Source: Corynespora cassiicola (lineage: Eukaryota > Ascomycota > Dothideomycetes > Pleosporales > Corynesporascaceae). From it: a stretch of 64,000 bases of DNA. The number at the start of each line of letters is the position of its first letter. The first letter of the stretch is position 1. The translations under genes were made by a program, and so were the position numbers. Shown piece after piece: positions 12,078 through 24,579 of the stretch. The stretch lies in assembly GCA_022059125.1 (NCBI GenBank), contig JAEUWY010000004.1, forward strand, positions 124,001 to 188,000. Reading direction: 5' to 3'. A model generated the notes under the pieces. The model saw only the letters and a list, made by a program, of their open reading frames with translations. It was not told where the DNA came from and did no database searches.

Positions 12078-14695
12078 ATGGAGGAAGTTCACTCGACAGA
12101 TACGATCGATAAATATGTCACTCTTGGCGTTTGGGTCAACCGGTCGTACGGAAATAATTTATTAGGGTCTACTCTTACTCTCGACCGTCAAAGCGGCGCA
12201 CTTCTGATAGCATTCATTGCTTTATATGTCAGTACAGCCGGGATAGCCTTTTGGAAGATCGTGCGATTTATTCTACATTATCTATTGTCCTCTCCTGGGT
12301 ATTCTGATGGGGTTTACCATTTAAGACAAGCAGTGTTATGCAATTCTCAAACTGCTATGAATGCAGTATTAGTGCTACTCAACGCTGCCTGGGCTTGGAG
12401 AAAGAGGGCACGACGGGGCGTCCTCAGGATTATGGTCCCTCTGGGAGTCGCCTTGATTACTTGGGGAGGATTCATGGTAGCTGGTATGGCCATCGTCAGT
12501 CCAAGCCTGGTCATAGGCTGTGCTAATATCTATGCTTAAGGTTTGTTCTCATCCCGTATCACTGAGACAGATTTGAATGAAGTCCAGCTTTCTGTTGAGC
12601 CTTGCTCAGCTGACAGTAATATGTACCATGGCTCCAATATCACGAAGTTGTCGACTTTGTTCTCGTACCGCGGCCGGAAGTTGAACGAATATGCGGCCTA
12701 CACACTACAATGTTATCGAGGCGAGATTGCAGTCAAAACAGAGATGTGCCGGACATATCCAGTGCAACATCTGCCTTACAGAATGGATGGCAACGCAAGC
12801 TGCCCGTTCTCAAGTGAGATTTGTCTTTACCCCGATAAGAACGTGCTGTTGGATACTGGTGCTCTAGAGAGTGATATGCACTTCGGTATAAACCTCAACC
12901 CACGGTTCCAATTCCGATATACCCGACATTGCGCCCCGTTAGTTACTGAAGGGTATACCGAAGAGTACGCCGAGTCAGGAGACTCTACCGTGCGTACTAA
13001 ACGATATTGTAAGTATTAAAGTACTCAACTCGATCACGATGTAAGAAGAACTACTCTGTATTCCATGGAAGCAAGATGTAATCTTTCTTTGATATCTTGT
13101 AGAGCTTTATATCTCCAGTCTCGCCAACTCTGACTAAAGTTTGCCCCGCCAGTTTACGGACCAGCAAATCCAAAATTGTCGTCAAGCCGCACAAATAACT
13201 CATTCACGCACGAGCTACCTATCCTTAAATCAAGGGACCCACTTGATATGTTGACTGTTTCAAGGACTGCAGGCAGCCATTACAAAGTCAGGTAAGTCTC
13301 GACTATGAGTATCATTCAATTCTCCACTTCCTCAAGCCCGTCTCCCTTGTCTCCAGCCTTTCTGTTCCCATGTAAACCAATAAATCCAGCGAATAACCGT
13401 TTTGACCTTTGCAGTATGGTATGGACGCAGAGCGCTGACAGGTATCTATTTACGCCCATACCTGCTCTTGATTTGCCCAACGTTCGGGTATCCCTGTTAT
13501 TCATGGATGCTTCGGAGATCTCCCACACGACGACAACTGAAGACCCTTGGTTCAATGCCACGACACCAATCACAGGAGAGTCTTTGATATCAAACCAAAC
13601 GAGCCAGAGGTACTTTGTAGCTAACGAGCCGACTGGGGTGTTGGGCTGTGTCACGCAGGGATATATCTGCAATCCTACTCTACCAAAAGGCCAGGATTGT
13701 AGGCCCATTTACTCTGAAAGCTACGACAACAATCACATTGCTGAGCTATGGAATGACCAAAAAGACATTGAGACAGTGGAAGGCGCCATGGGCGCTATTC
13801 TAGGCGTTTTAACCACTAGTCCCGAGGCATTCTACGCCACAGCTGGCGTACCTTCGCTATTGGCGGGGTTCTCTTTAATGGGGCCGATGCAACCAGTGGG
13901 ATTACCGGCCAATCAATGGCAAAAAGAAGTTGAATATAATTTCCAAAATGTTCTCGCATCGATGCAAGCTGCAAACATAGAAGTTTTAACAGGAAAGGCT
14001 CCTTGGACATTGATGGGAGGCCGCCCTTGTCCACCACAAGAGGGCTGTCGTAGGATATGTGGACACCAGGTACGGGATTCCAGTCGCCCTACCAATCGAA
14101 CATGCAACGCTTACCTCTGTAGAAAATCAAGAGTACCAGGTTCTACTCGTTCAGTATGCTCGGGCTGGTCATCATAATTGTTCTAGGGGGCATCATCATG
14201 ATACTAGCCGGGCTCCTTGAAGTACTTGCCTCAAAGGCTGTGACGTGGCTGTCGCGCAAGGATAGCAAAGCTGCATATGCAATCTTGGAGTGGAAAACCA
14301 ATACTGCGCTTCAACTACAACGTCTCGCTCACGAAGGGATCGGATCGGGAACATGGTCTCAGGCTTCCGACATGATTCCAGTGACCGAGAGAGGAGAAAT
14401 TCTAGGCATCTTAGACATTTCTGACCGGCAGCACCCACGATTGATAAGCCCCAGTAGCCACGGAAACGAAGAAGAGTGCAGCTTCGGTCATGACACAGAA
14501 ACTGGGGAAGCTGTAGAAATGACTGCAACAGCGACGACGACGCGTATGACACCATCGGCCCCCACACAAAACAGTGCATTGGAAGAACAAATTCCCAACA
14601 ACACGGACTCTTACGACAGAGTTTCGCTCAGCGAAACCCAATCCCGTCGACCAAGCATTGACACGATGCCGCTGCTTCGTGGCAAAACTTCCTAG
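12078..14695 (+). CDS. Large fungal-specific transmembrane protein, partner of the DUF6536 gene
   Basis: Five exons: 12078-12483, 12541-13008, 13153-13291, 13415-14069 and 14123-14695. All introns are GT-AG and phases agree, giving 2241 nt and 746 aa. The N-terminus has LLIAFIALYVSTAGIAFWKI (TM), then LRQAVLCNSQTAMNAVL and a W-rich helix. A long lumenal or extracellular middle carries several cysteines and N-glycosylation sequons (NIT, NAT, NQT). A late TM (SMLGLVIIIVLGGIIMILAG) is followed by LEWKTNTALQLQRLAHEG, GTWSQASDMIPVT and LGILDISD, the C-terminal signature of a large Sordariomycete family usually left as hypothetical. The tail is Ser/Thr-rich and cytosolic. The final splice (14069/14123) is needed to join the helix to QKIKSTRFYSFS. 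Function unknown. Confidence 0.8.
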
Positions 14696-15456
14696 TTCCA
14701 GTATATCGAGACGACCGATGGAGTGTCACAGTCTGGAGATTTTTTCGAGTGAGGAAGGATGGGTAGGCGCCTACGTGTAAGATTTTAGCGCGTCTCACCT
14801 GCATCAGTAGCGGTATCGAATCTGTAAATTACATCCGTGGGCCCTATCAAGCATCCCCCACGATCCTTTATTTGGTCTAGCCTTATCATGTAAACCTTTC
14901 GCGCCTAACGAGACAGCCGAGAGCCACGGCGGCATTAGGTACGCGGTGATTTCCAGCCTCGGGGTCGCGCACTCTCTTCCTCGTCTAGTCCCGCGCAAAG
15001 CTAGGAGTTGGCTGGCTGGCCTTCCTGATCCTGTCTCACTTGTATTTCCAGTATCATGGCCAAGATTCAACCAGTCCAGCTCTGAATTTGGGCGACGACC
15101 ATGAACGCCGTTGAACCAAATGGATGACTAACATCAATAACGCGTCGTAACAGGAGACAAATTCATGAGCCAAACAAAAACACATGGGGGGTCGATATAG
15201 TGTGTCGTCCAAGGTTGCTTACGCCGGAAAATAGAACTACAAAACGGCTAAAAACTCATGGACGGACAGATGTTTGCTTGACGCTTTACATAGAAGTAGG
15301 TACCCAACACTATATATACAACGTATGAAGCGTCAGTCCTGCCACGAGACTAACTACTATACCATGGAATGCGTATAGTCTAAGAGGATCTTTCTATTGC
15401 CATGGGGGTTGGTCGTAAAGCGCGGATACATCTTGCCTTGACTTGGGTTGCTTCGG
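14696..15456. other. Intergenic region between convergent genes
   Basis: It separates the stop at 14695 (plus) from the stop at 15457 (minus). No coding frame or strong repeat is seen; polyadenylation regions of both neighbours are expected. Confidence 0.5.
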
Positions 15457-16414
15457 CTAAGCCTTCTTGATTAGCTTGCCCTCAACCCTTGGCATGATAG
15501 ACCACTCTGATGTCGGTCCCTTTTGCCCCTCTATATCCGAGTCTTGAGGCTCCCAAAGACCAGCACTGCGTATGAAATCCCCAGTCTTTCGATCCAAGTT
15601 GCAGCCTCCCATGATGTATCGCCAGACAGGGTTCCAAAATCCTGCTCTAGTCAGCATGTCAACAATCTATGAGATGATGCATAAATTTTACCTTGCACAA
15701 GTCGCGTCAAAAGGTCGTGGCTGCGCCGATGCTCCCAAAAGATCAACACACCGCCCGGCTTCAGCAACTTGTAAATCCATCGCATCGTGTGTTCCGGATC
15801 GCTGACGGAGCACAGCGTCCCGATACACACAATCGAGTCCACTGACTCTGCTTTGAGGCCATACTCAGCCAGCAAGCGCTCGTCTTCCACGGCGCCTACA
15901 ATGACGGTGTACTTGCCTTTCAACCCGACCTTTTCCACCTCCGCAGATAGAGGAGAAGCAAAGGCTGGATTGAGTTCCACGCCGTAGATGTGATCGATCT
16001 TCGATTTGTCGAAGCGGTCTAGTTGGGTGCCTGCGCCCGGCCCTACCTCGATGACTACGCCGGAAGCTGAGGCGACAAGCGATGGGACCAGAGTTGTCGC
16101 TTCAAAAGCCTTGAATGCATTTCCTGTGTTTTGAATGTTAGTGGATCTATTTCTATCGGTAGCCTGATTTTGGACTAACCCAGTTTTTTGAAAATCTGTC
16201 CGGTCACGTAGTCTTTTGCGCTGATGTCTTCTGGTCGGGGCGTACCACCAAGCCAGGTGGGACGGGCCTTGATTAGGACTATGGCTTGAAGTGAGCAATT
16301 CGGATCGATGCAAAGATGGATTTGTGAAAACGTACGACTGATTCCCATCAGTATTATCGGCCAGGGTCGCAAGTAATTGCTCAAGCGCTGGCGTTGATCT
16401 TGCCACGTCGTCAT
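15457..16414 (-). CDS. Class I SAM-dependent methyltransferase, METTL7/type 11-like
   Basis: Minus-strand exons are 16414-16336, 16284-16180, 16123-15692 and 15641-15457, with introns of 51, 56 and 50 nt. The total is 801 nt, 266 aa. The N-terminus (YLRPWPIILMGIS) is hydrophobic and may associate with a membrane. The Rossmann fold starts at VVIEVGPGAGTQLDRF (motif I), then YGVELNPA (acidic residue after strand 2), VGAVEDERLL, SVDSIVCIGTLCSV (motif IV/post-II) and LLKPGGVLIFWEH. The order and the short hydrophobic N-terminus resemble METTL7-like enzymes, which methylate small thiols or lipids. The substrate cannot be read from sequence. The next gene leftward is convergent, and the NmrA-like gene upstream runs in the same direction. 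Confidence 0.85.
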
Positions 16415-17289
16415 GGTCGATTGCTAAGAGACAGCAGAACAACTGGTATGGTGCAATGACTGATGGAGAAACAATGTCGTCTCAAATGTGCGGTGTGAGG
16501 TAGCTATTTGATGGATCTATGGGGTTTGAGGATAGTGCGGGTGGGAAATTTTTCGGTATCAGACTTGAGCGGTGCTAGAGGGGGGTGGGGTAATTTTATA
16601 TCCTCATCCTCCGAAGGCGCTAACGCTGTATCTTCCCTTGCCCTCTGATCGCGTCATGCCTGATACAAGGCTTTTGCGGCAGAATGTAAGCACGCTAGAA
16701 CATCTTAGATGGAACACGAACATCTTCAGCACATTCCCATTATTTTCTCCGCCAACGACTCAGGCGAGAGAAAACGGGAGTTTTATCTCGCGTTTCAATA
16801 ACAAGCTTTGAGTTTTTACGATGAAGAAAACTTTGGATCACTACATACTTGTTTCTTCGAAGCAACGTGAATACCATACCAGTTTGTCAGCTTACAAAAA
16901 AGACCTGATCTTCCATCGGCAGGTACCAGAAAATTCATGTCAGTCACGCATTCCGACACCAATGCTAGGGGTCTCTCGCTTCATTGCCCAGTCTGTAGAC
17001 CCCAACGTTGGATGCACATAAATTTCGTTTTCCCGAGGCCTCTTCCTGAAAAACCGTCATACCATGTGCGTGTCCCGTCCACCAACGTGGGCTTGATATG
17101 AGCATGCCTTTCTTGGCATATGACCCGCGTTTTCGCTTGGGGTTCGCTTACGCTATACCAAATACGTGTATAGCCTAATTAGTATCAAGCCCTAAAAGCC
17201 TACAGCAACTTAATAAAAAGAAAAAAAATCCAATTCAAAAAGCTGCAAAAGTTTTTTTTTTATAATTAAAATACAAACATATGTTACGG
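16415..17289. other. Promoter region of the methyltransferase gene
   Basis: About 0.9 kb between the methyltransferase ATG (16414, minus) and the stop of the NmrA-like gene (17290). A-rich and T-rich runs lie near 17215-17280, probably the 3' untranslated region of the NmrA-like gene. No coding signal is seen. Confidence 0.5.
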
Positions 17290-18353
17290 TTATTCCACGC
17301 TCTCTATTACAGACGCAAGGCTCCGGTCAAGATCCTCCTTATCTAGACCTAGAGCATCATTCCAATATGCCTCGAAGGCGCCCAGTCCAGCCCGCTTCCC
17401 ATATGAAACTACGCGCAGCAGATCATATACAGAGCTGTAGTCCCCTCGGCTTAGTTGCTCGTGAACTCCCTTCACTCTCGTCTCAACATTTACATCCTCG
17501 GTAATGAGCCATTGTGTGCCCGAGAGTTGCTCTAGCTTTGCTAGCAACTCCCTTTGCGTAGTAACAAAGCTGTACACAAAAATGTATTGGTTTTTCGTCT
17601 TCTCAAAACTCCCTTCCTCAAGTGATCTCACCAAGGCTTTGGCGATTGTAGGCAGCGTGGTGAGAGCAAATGGCGTTTCACCGCCATCCCAAAGCATGGC
17701 ACGCCTCTCTTTAAGGTCGAATCCTAAGAATCCCGATTTCAGCCCCCAGTCAAAAAACTGACCGACGATCAACGCAGTCCACGAGATGGTGGCTTCTTTC
17801 GATTGCAAGTATTCTATGATCTGGCGCTTGCCTTTCAAAATGGGCGCCAAGGACAATACCCGCTCGTCAGACGTATTGTGCCCGAACTCAGACGGGACGA
17901 AGCGCTTGACTCCCGCAGCAATGGCGGCATCGATAAGGTCCTTTTGGATGAATAGATTATCGTGTCCAACGAGCGAAACGACAGCATCTTGGCCGGCAAA
18001 GGCGGACCGAAGGGAGAGTGCCGAGTAGTCAGATTTGACAACCTTCACATCCGCGCTATGACTATGATCAGCACCTCGAAATCGACAAGGCTGGAGGCTG
18101 GAGGAACATGAATACATACGGAAATGTCGCTGCAGACTCGGAACGGCTAAGGACCGTCACATTGAAGCTAGAAGCTAGAAATTGTTCCAGGATGGATGGG
18201 CCGAGGTTGCCGCTCGCCTTGGATGCATATTAGCTCGCTGCACCGCAGGGACCCCCTGCGTGATGGAGACACTTACTGCAACAAGGACGACATTTTTGAT
18301 AGAGCCAGCCTTTTTTTTTTCTCTCTGAGGCTGAACAAAGGGTTTTGTAGCAT
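17290..18353 (-). CDS. NmrA-like / isoflavone-reductase-like NAD(P)-binding protein, first exon apparently frameshifted
   Basis: Minus-strand exons are about 18353-18277, 18217-18120 and 18061-17290, with introns of 59 and 58 nt. The protein is an atypical short-chain dehydrogenase. The dinucleotide loop reads NVVLVA|ASGNLGPSIL across intron 1, then NVTVLSRSES, DAVVSLVGHD, AAIAAGVKRFVPSEFG and QFFDWGLKSG. NmrA-like members bind NAD(P) and act as redox sensors or reductases of phenolics. The oddity is the start. The frame that encodes NVVLVA has no ATG and meets TGA upstream. A methionine at 18353 is one base out of frame, separated by an A10 run (18311-18320). One extra A would restore an intact 25-residue N-terminus. 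Either the run was miscalled, or the gene is newly broken. Confidence 0.75.
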
Positions 18354-19794
18354 TCCGATGCTCTCAGAGAAATCGCTGTTTGGGAGTAGCTCTTTATAAA
18401 ACCAGCTCTCCTGCGGCACATCTTTTCGGCACAACTTCTACTCTCGCCTTCTGCGGCTTGTTTTCAAAGCCGAAGCTTCAGCATCAGACTCCGCCTTGGT
18501 CCGTCCAGGATGTATAATCGTAGAAGCAAAGCCCGATTTCTAAGCCGCGAGAATGCACGAGGAGCAGGCTCCATAGCCTCAACGTTGGCCGACCAGCCAA
18601 GCAGCCCCCAGTATGCGGAGGCTGCGCATCGCAGAACGATACCGCAGTGGATGCCAAGAGATCTTCTTACCCTGTGCTACGTACCTCGAAAGCTGTGGCA
18701 CCGCTGGCAAGTCCCTACGACGACCATTGCCTCGCATGTACCGTGATGCTAAGGGATCGAGAGGACTCGCTCGGAACCGCGCGCTATCCTTGACAAACCC
18801 CCTGCCCAGGCTTCGCCTAGAAGTCCTAGGAGCATTGAAATGCTGAGTCGCCGGCTCTGGTGTACCTAGAGAGCATACGCTGAGCTGAGCACGTCCTCCC
18901 TAACGAGGAGAGGCGAAGCACGGGAGCCAGTCTGATTACTGATGGTGATATCTAGCTAATTGGATATCTAAGCTCAGCGGTACATGTGAGTGTGTGGGGG
19001 TCCTTGGAATGCCAACTGGCTTACTGGAAGCTTGTTGCTAAAACCGTCTTTGCATCCAGCCCTGTAGCAGCGCTGAGTCTGTGCCCGAGTCTGGGTCAGA
19101 GCCTGAACCTGACTTAAGATGTTAGGCCGCCCGGTATTAGCATCGTAATTCTAAGCCCGCGCGCAGTTGCTATAAAGTAACTTATAGTAATTCTAAAATT
19201 GGAAAGCCTTTGAATAGCTTTTAGTAAATGTAAGAATAGTTTCTATTTGCATTATTAGTGGCATTATTTGAGTCTGAATAGAACTCTACTTTCTTTAAAG
19301 GCGCTCACAAGAGCTAGGTTGGGTCGAGGTCGCTGAGCAGATGACCAGGCGTACCAAGTCGTTTTTGTCTTGATCTGTTTCCTTTCTCTTTGCGCAGTCA
19401 AACTTGCTCGCTGGTTTTCAAACACATTTCTCATTTTCCCTTTGGTTTTGGGCCTTCTTTTGACTGCTCCATACACGGATACCCTCGCCAGCTCTTTGGA
19501 AAGGCCGCACTTCCACATGCCTGCATAAGCTACGCTCCAGCTCGGTGCTGTGTGGACAATTTGGTGATGACGGGTAGATTAGAAGACCGTGAGGGTAGCG
19601 AATATAATACCTCCTAAGCTCACTGGGAGCGGGCAATGAAGATAGATATAAAACATAGGCCGGTCGTTTCCAACACGTGCCGTATTGCGAGTGTGGGCGC
19701 GTGAGACTTGTGTTGGGTTCTATAAATGATGGTACTGCAGTAGTTATCGAGCACCCCTCCCCAAGCAAAAAGTCAGTCTTTGATGATTCACACC
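18354..19794. other. Gene-poor region left of the catalase remnant
   Basis: 1.4 kb with only short, unrecognised open frames on both strands and a slightly AT-rich part near 19150-19270. The first bases hold the promoter of the NmrA-like gene. Short coding-like stretches near 18500-18780 could be decayed gene sequence but show no family. Confidence 0.4.
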
Positions 19795-20190
19795 ATGGGC
19801 AGCAGGAAGAACGAAAACCTCCTCCGAGGCTCTCCTGTCGACCTCGATGCTCAGACTCGAGATGCAATCTACGCGACATCAAACGACGCTCCCTATCCAC
19901 CTCCATACGAGGCGTAGCGTACTGGTGAACATGGCCCTTTTCTATTCCAGGACATCCATCTCATTGACCTGCTGTCGCACTTCGACCGCGAGCGTATCCC
20001 GAAAAGAGCGGTTCATGCTAATGCGGTCGGTGCCCATGACTACTACACAATGACCAACTCGCTAGATAATTTTTGCTCACGGACACATTAAAACAGGGAA
20101 AACCCGGTACTGCTACGGCTCGCTTCTCGACGGTGGGTGGCGATTCCGGCTCCCATGATTGCATTCACGATGTACGGACAACGTCATGAG
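19795..20190 (+). pseudogene. Catalase remnant (N-terminal fragment with stops and a frameshift)
   Basis: From ATG 19795, one frame reads a catalase N-terminus ending APYPPPYEA. An in-frame TAG (19915) stands where catalases have Gln. The same frame then continues with TGEHGPFLFQDIHLIDLLS and HFDRERIPKRAVHA, the unmistakable catalase N-terminal block, to a TAA near 20090. About 20 codons on, in another frame (20109 onward), comes ARFSTVGGDSGS, the next conserved catalase block. After about 20180 similarity stops, so the heme-binding core and the last three quarters of the gene are absent. The gene would have detoxified hydrogen peroxide. The internal stop fits CAG to TAG, a C-to-T change at CpA as left by RIP, but one site proves nothing. 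Too fragmented to appear as a normal open frame. Confidence 0.8.
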
Positions 20191-21293
20191 TTCAGCGCAG
20201 AATGGATGGCCATGTAATGATTCTGGTGGAGGCCCGATTGACTGATCGAGAGTCTACTTTATTAGCAATCAATCATATTGCTAAGCGCGGAACTAAGCCG
20301 CAGCGGATACTCAACCATGCCAAGATCTGGAAAAAACGCAATCTTCATAGCGTACTCTCTCCCTCAAGACTTCAAGGTACACTGTTAACAGTGCAGCCCT
20401 GGCTAAAATGCTTAAGCTGCCATAAGGGCCGTGAGAATGGTGTAGTAGCCATGCAAGAGTGAGCCATCCGAAGCGGAACTAGGGACATGAGGGGGCTTGA
20501 TGGCGAAGCATGTAGCTCGAAACAAACAAAGAGGCACGGCAAGCTTTGCTTTCGATAAACGCTCCGAGAGACTCGAGATGACTGAAATCTGCGGAGGTGA
20601 GCATATACGCCCATATCTTCTGTAGGCGTCGGTATGTTTTCAGGGTAGCTTGCTGGCTTTTGGTGCTAAGTAGCCAGAGGCAGCTGCAATTTTGTCGTTT
20701 GTAGCAACGGTCGCGCGTGGTTTCCGCTTCTTCTTGGAGATTTACTTCTATGGAGGTGGACTAGCATCTCACGTGCTCCAAGCTGGACGGCCCTTCAGCT
20801 TGTGGGGGGCAGTGTCAAGTAAGCCTAGCGTGCCAAAGGGCATGCGTGGCACGTCTGAGAAAGATGGAAAACTCAGGATTACAGATACGCAAGATGGCCA
20901 TGGTATGTGGTCACACCACTTTGGCTTAGAGCAAAATGACCTCCCTCGTTTACCCTGGTCTAAGTGGTGACGTACGATAGCTGGTCGTCGCGGTTCCTAT
21001 TGCGGCGCAGCCCCAGCGTAAGCTCCTTGCCACTAGGCTCAGCCAGCTAGGCGGCTTTTCTCCATCTTCCTCACCGCAGGCCAGCATTTGCCCTCGAAAT
21101 TCGGACGCCCCACGGAACAAAGCCTATGCTTTCGCGTGTACATGCTATACTGAGCATAGCGTATTTCGATTTTCCAGGTACAAGGCGGCAGGCGGCAGGC
21201 GGCAGGCTCCAGCTCATGACTAGCAAGGTTCATTAGAGTCTGGTTTCCCCTGCATATTCCGCAACCCAGGATATATCATTTCAGAATATAATC
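20191..21293. other. Gene-poor region between two pseudogenes
   Basis: No supported gene. A perfect triple copy of the 7-mer GGCGGCA lies at 21184-21204. The stretch 20690-20970 has an open frame of 92 codons without recognisable content. Confidence 0.4.
21184..21204. repeat. Tandem repeat (GGCGGCA)x3
   Basis: Three perfect head-to-tail copies of a GC-rich 7-mer in non-coding DNA beside the ankyrin pseudogene. Confidence 0.8.
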
Positions 21294-24200
21294 ATGGCAA
21301 GAATTCTATCATCTCTACCAGGCACCACACCATATTATGAAGACAAGCAGTATCTGTTAGATCTCTGGCTTGGCAAAAGTGTGCCTAACATTCAATCTTG
21401 CACGTTGATCTGGGATGAACGGATACAACCAACTTCAACAACCCTCTGTAAATGCGAATCTGTGCAACAGGACTTATAATTTCAGTCCACTCGCCCTCAA
21501 CGAACGTACAGACCAGTAGGATCTCATGGAGATCGTTTGGAACAATATTATCATTCTGAACTTATGCAATTTTTCGGCTGGAGCCAAACCAGTTCTGATC
21601 CCTGGAATAAAACATATGTCGATGATTACCGTGTAAATGAAAATGAAATTTCCGTTGACAATTACTACGTGGAATCGGAATCGATTCTGTTAGAACACTG
21701 CTGTCATGAGATTTTCTCTGCGATTCTTAAGAGTCTGATAAACCAACTGCCCGGCAAAAGTGACTCCTTTGTTGCAAAGCCAATTCTCCCAAAATCCATT
21801 TTCACACCCACAGACTGGCGTTCTGATGTCTTATCTGGCTTTGTCACAACTTTTACGAATTATGGGATGGGAACATGTCAGGACGCCCTGCTCTGCATCT
21901 TGCCCGCAATTCATTCAATTTTGACTCCGCCAGAAAATGACGATGACAAGTACAGTTCCGCGGCAATCGGATCAGCTTCAGAGCATCGCAAAATGAACTA
22001 ATGGCTAATGTATTGGAGAATCTTTAGAGCGCTACACTCAGCAAGTCCACCGAATTCGACCAGTCTATAAGGCTCGGCACGCCCGCAAGTTCCAGAAAGC
22101 AGAGCAAACGTGTTTCTTAAAGATGCTCTAATCACATCACTATGTCAGCTATTTTGCTCCTCCCTTGTCGCAGGATCAGATTCTCGGGTCGTATATGGCT
22201 TCAACGGCTTGAAGTGGCTACAGGCGTGGTTTTCTGAAGCAAGAGCGATGTTTTTACTCGAACCTTGGATTGGGGTACATGGAAACTCGGAAATAATTCC
22301 AAGTCTATCTAAACTATTGGCAATGCAGACTGCGTGGATGATTTATCGATACAGTTTCGTTGGTTTTTCCCTCTTTCCAAAGGCCCCCGGGTACCGATGC
22401 AGGAATGCCATATTCCCATCGTGGAAACAAGAGACTAGGGATCATTTGAAACTTGAAGATCATAACATAAAGACAATCCTAGCTCTCCGAAACGAGTATG
22501 GAACATTAGGAAGAGAAGTCCCCCTCCAGACTGATAAATATTTCAACTTGGGTGGTCCAATTGAAGGTCTAGATATATCGTATATATATCGATTTGACAG
22601 CTGGAAAAACCGAGAGATCTTAGCTGCGGCATCTGCCTTCATATGTTCTACGAATATTTCCTCCGAGCTCGAGAGCACGTTGGTATCACTCAGGGACACC
22701 CTTCAACAAGCGATAAGATTGCAGAACCGAGGTCCCACAAATTCAAAAGGCCCAAAGGATTCAGAGGATTGTGAAAATTATATCCAGGGCTACAATACTG
22801 GAATTGATTCATCTGGAAAGTTAAGAGGCGAGATCCTCGCTTTATCGTACGATGTCAAAATCAACCCCGAATTATATGAATCTGCAAGACATTTGCTGAA
22901 GCCTGCAGCGGCGGCAAACTGGCATGAGATTGTTCAATCGCTATTGGAGATGGGAGTGTCACCGATTTATAACAAAAATGACAAATCATCATTGTTTGAT
23001 GGATGTGTACATCTCAATAATGCAGATTCAGCAAGAGTTCTTGTCGAAAGCGGCGAGTTTGAAGGTTTCGATAGGGACATCATCCTGGGAACAGCCCAGA
23101 AAGGAAGTCATAGAGTACTCCATATCATGATATCTCTTGGAATGTGCAGAGAATACGAAAACGCGCCCCTCCTAGGGATCTACAAAACGAGAAACCCCCT
23201 TTGATTACGTTTGGGAATGATGAACGACCTATAACCCTCGCCACCAAAAACAACAAAACCGCTGTTATGAGTTTACTGTGCGAAGTTCGAGGTATTAGCG
23301 TTGATGAGAGAGATAATCAAGATCGCACGCCTCTTCATCATGCAGCATCTGATCCTGAGGATGCTGATGCTGAAATTCGCACGCTGATGGAATTGGGCGC
23401 CAACTTTAATGCCAGGGACAACAATGGCAAGACGCCAATTATGCATGCAGCGAGGCATGGACACATCGAAAATCTCAACAGTCTCATGGATAGGGGATCT
23501 GTGAGTGATGTTCTCAGAGATGATGATGGAAAGACTGTGTTGTTTCATCTCATGTCACGTGATATGATGAACTCGTGTCTGAAACTTCGGATAGACAGAA
23601 GCTACAAGACCGAAAAGGACTTCAGCATTTTGTTCCTTCAAAACATGCGAAAGAGAGGAATGAGTACGACTGTCTCTTCTCCGACTCACACTACGCTCAT
23701 GGCAGCAGTCGAAGCTGGTAATTCGCACTTTCTTGCAGATCTTCTCTGAGACCACCATGTGGATTCCGAAAACCTGAAGAAAATGCTTAATTCTCAAGAA
23801 AGCAAAGGTTACACTGCTTTGATGTACGCGGCAAAAAATGGAGATGAACAAGCGGTAGACGAGCTTCTTAAAGAGCCTGATATCGATTTATGCCTTAGAA
23901 ATAGTGATGGTGATACGTCCTTGACAATCACTTCGCGTTGTGGTCATTATGAAATCGCAAAGACCCTTCTTGACAATTTCAAGATGGAAAAGGTATTAGG
24001 TCCACGTAAACCAAAGGATTCGACTGCCTTGTTGGCAATTACAGCGAAGCAGTCGTCTTCCATGTCCAAGGACTTTTCGCTGATATGCGCAACCAAGTTC
24101 GGACATGTGGCTATTATAAAAGTGCTTCTGGGAGATGGAAGGATCAATCCAAACACACAAAAGACATTTTTGCGGGAACAGCTTTGCATTGGGCCATCAA

Positions 24201-24444
24201 ACTCCAACACAACGAGGTGGTTGAGATACTTTTAGGCCACGAATCCGTGGATCCCGAGATCGAAGATTTTCTGGATATGCCACCACTATATCTGGCAACA
24301 ATATTGAATAACATCAATGCCGTAAAGCTGCTCTTGAAGCGCGGAGTTCGGGTAGTTCGGGCGGGTAGCAACGAAAGGGGTAAAACGGCACTACATCGTG
24401 CCAAAGTCACTGGAGAGCAAGAAATAGTGAAACTCCTGGAATAA
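21294..24444 (+). pseudogene. Ankyrin-repeat protein pseudogene
   Basis: A chain of plus-strand frames at 21294-21479, 21537-22001, 22110-23204, 23144-23749, 23759-24235 and 24085-24444 reads as one long protein. The N-terminal 600 residues are unrecognised (for example FNLGGPIEGLDISYIYRFDS). The C-terminal part has ankyrin repeats: DRTPLHHAASDPEDADAE, NGKTPIMHAARHGHIENL, GYTALMYAAKNGDEQAVDEL, GTALHWAIKLQHNEVVEIL and KTALHRAKVTGEQEIVKLLE. The frame changes near 23150-23200 and 24170 without room for introns, and an in-frame TGA at 23747-23749 interrupts LADLL/DHHVD. The 21480-21536 and 22002-22109 gaps could be introns or further breaks. Such proteins are often NLR-like or HET-related surveillance proteins, but no NACHT or HET domain is visible. 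Two shifts plus a stop make this a pseudogene unless the assembly is wrong. Confidence 0.75.
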
Positions 24445-24579
24445 TACATGAGAAAAGAGAACGATGTTATATTGGAAAAGGTCGATATCCCAGGGCTGTT
24501 CGAAAATGCGTAGCCTTGGTAGTCGTTTCCAGTCCTTTATACGGGTCTTTTGGGGTGACTAAGGGTCATTATCACAATC

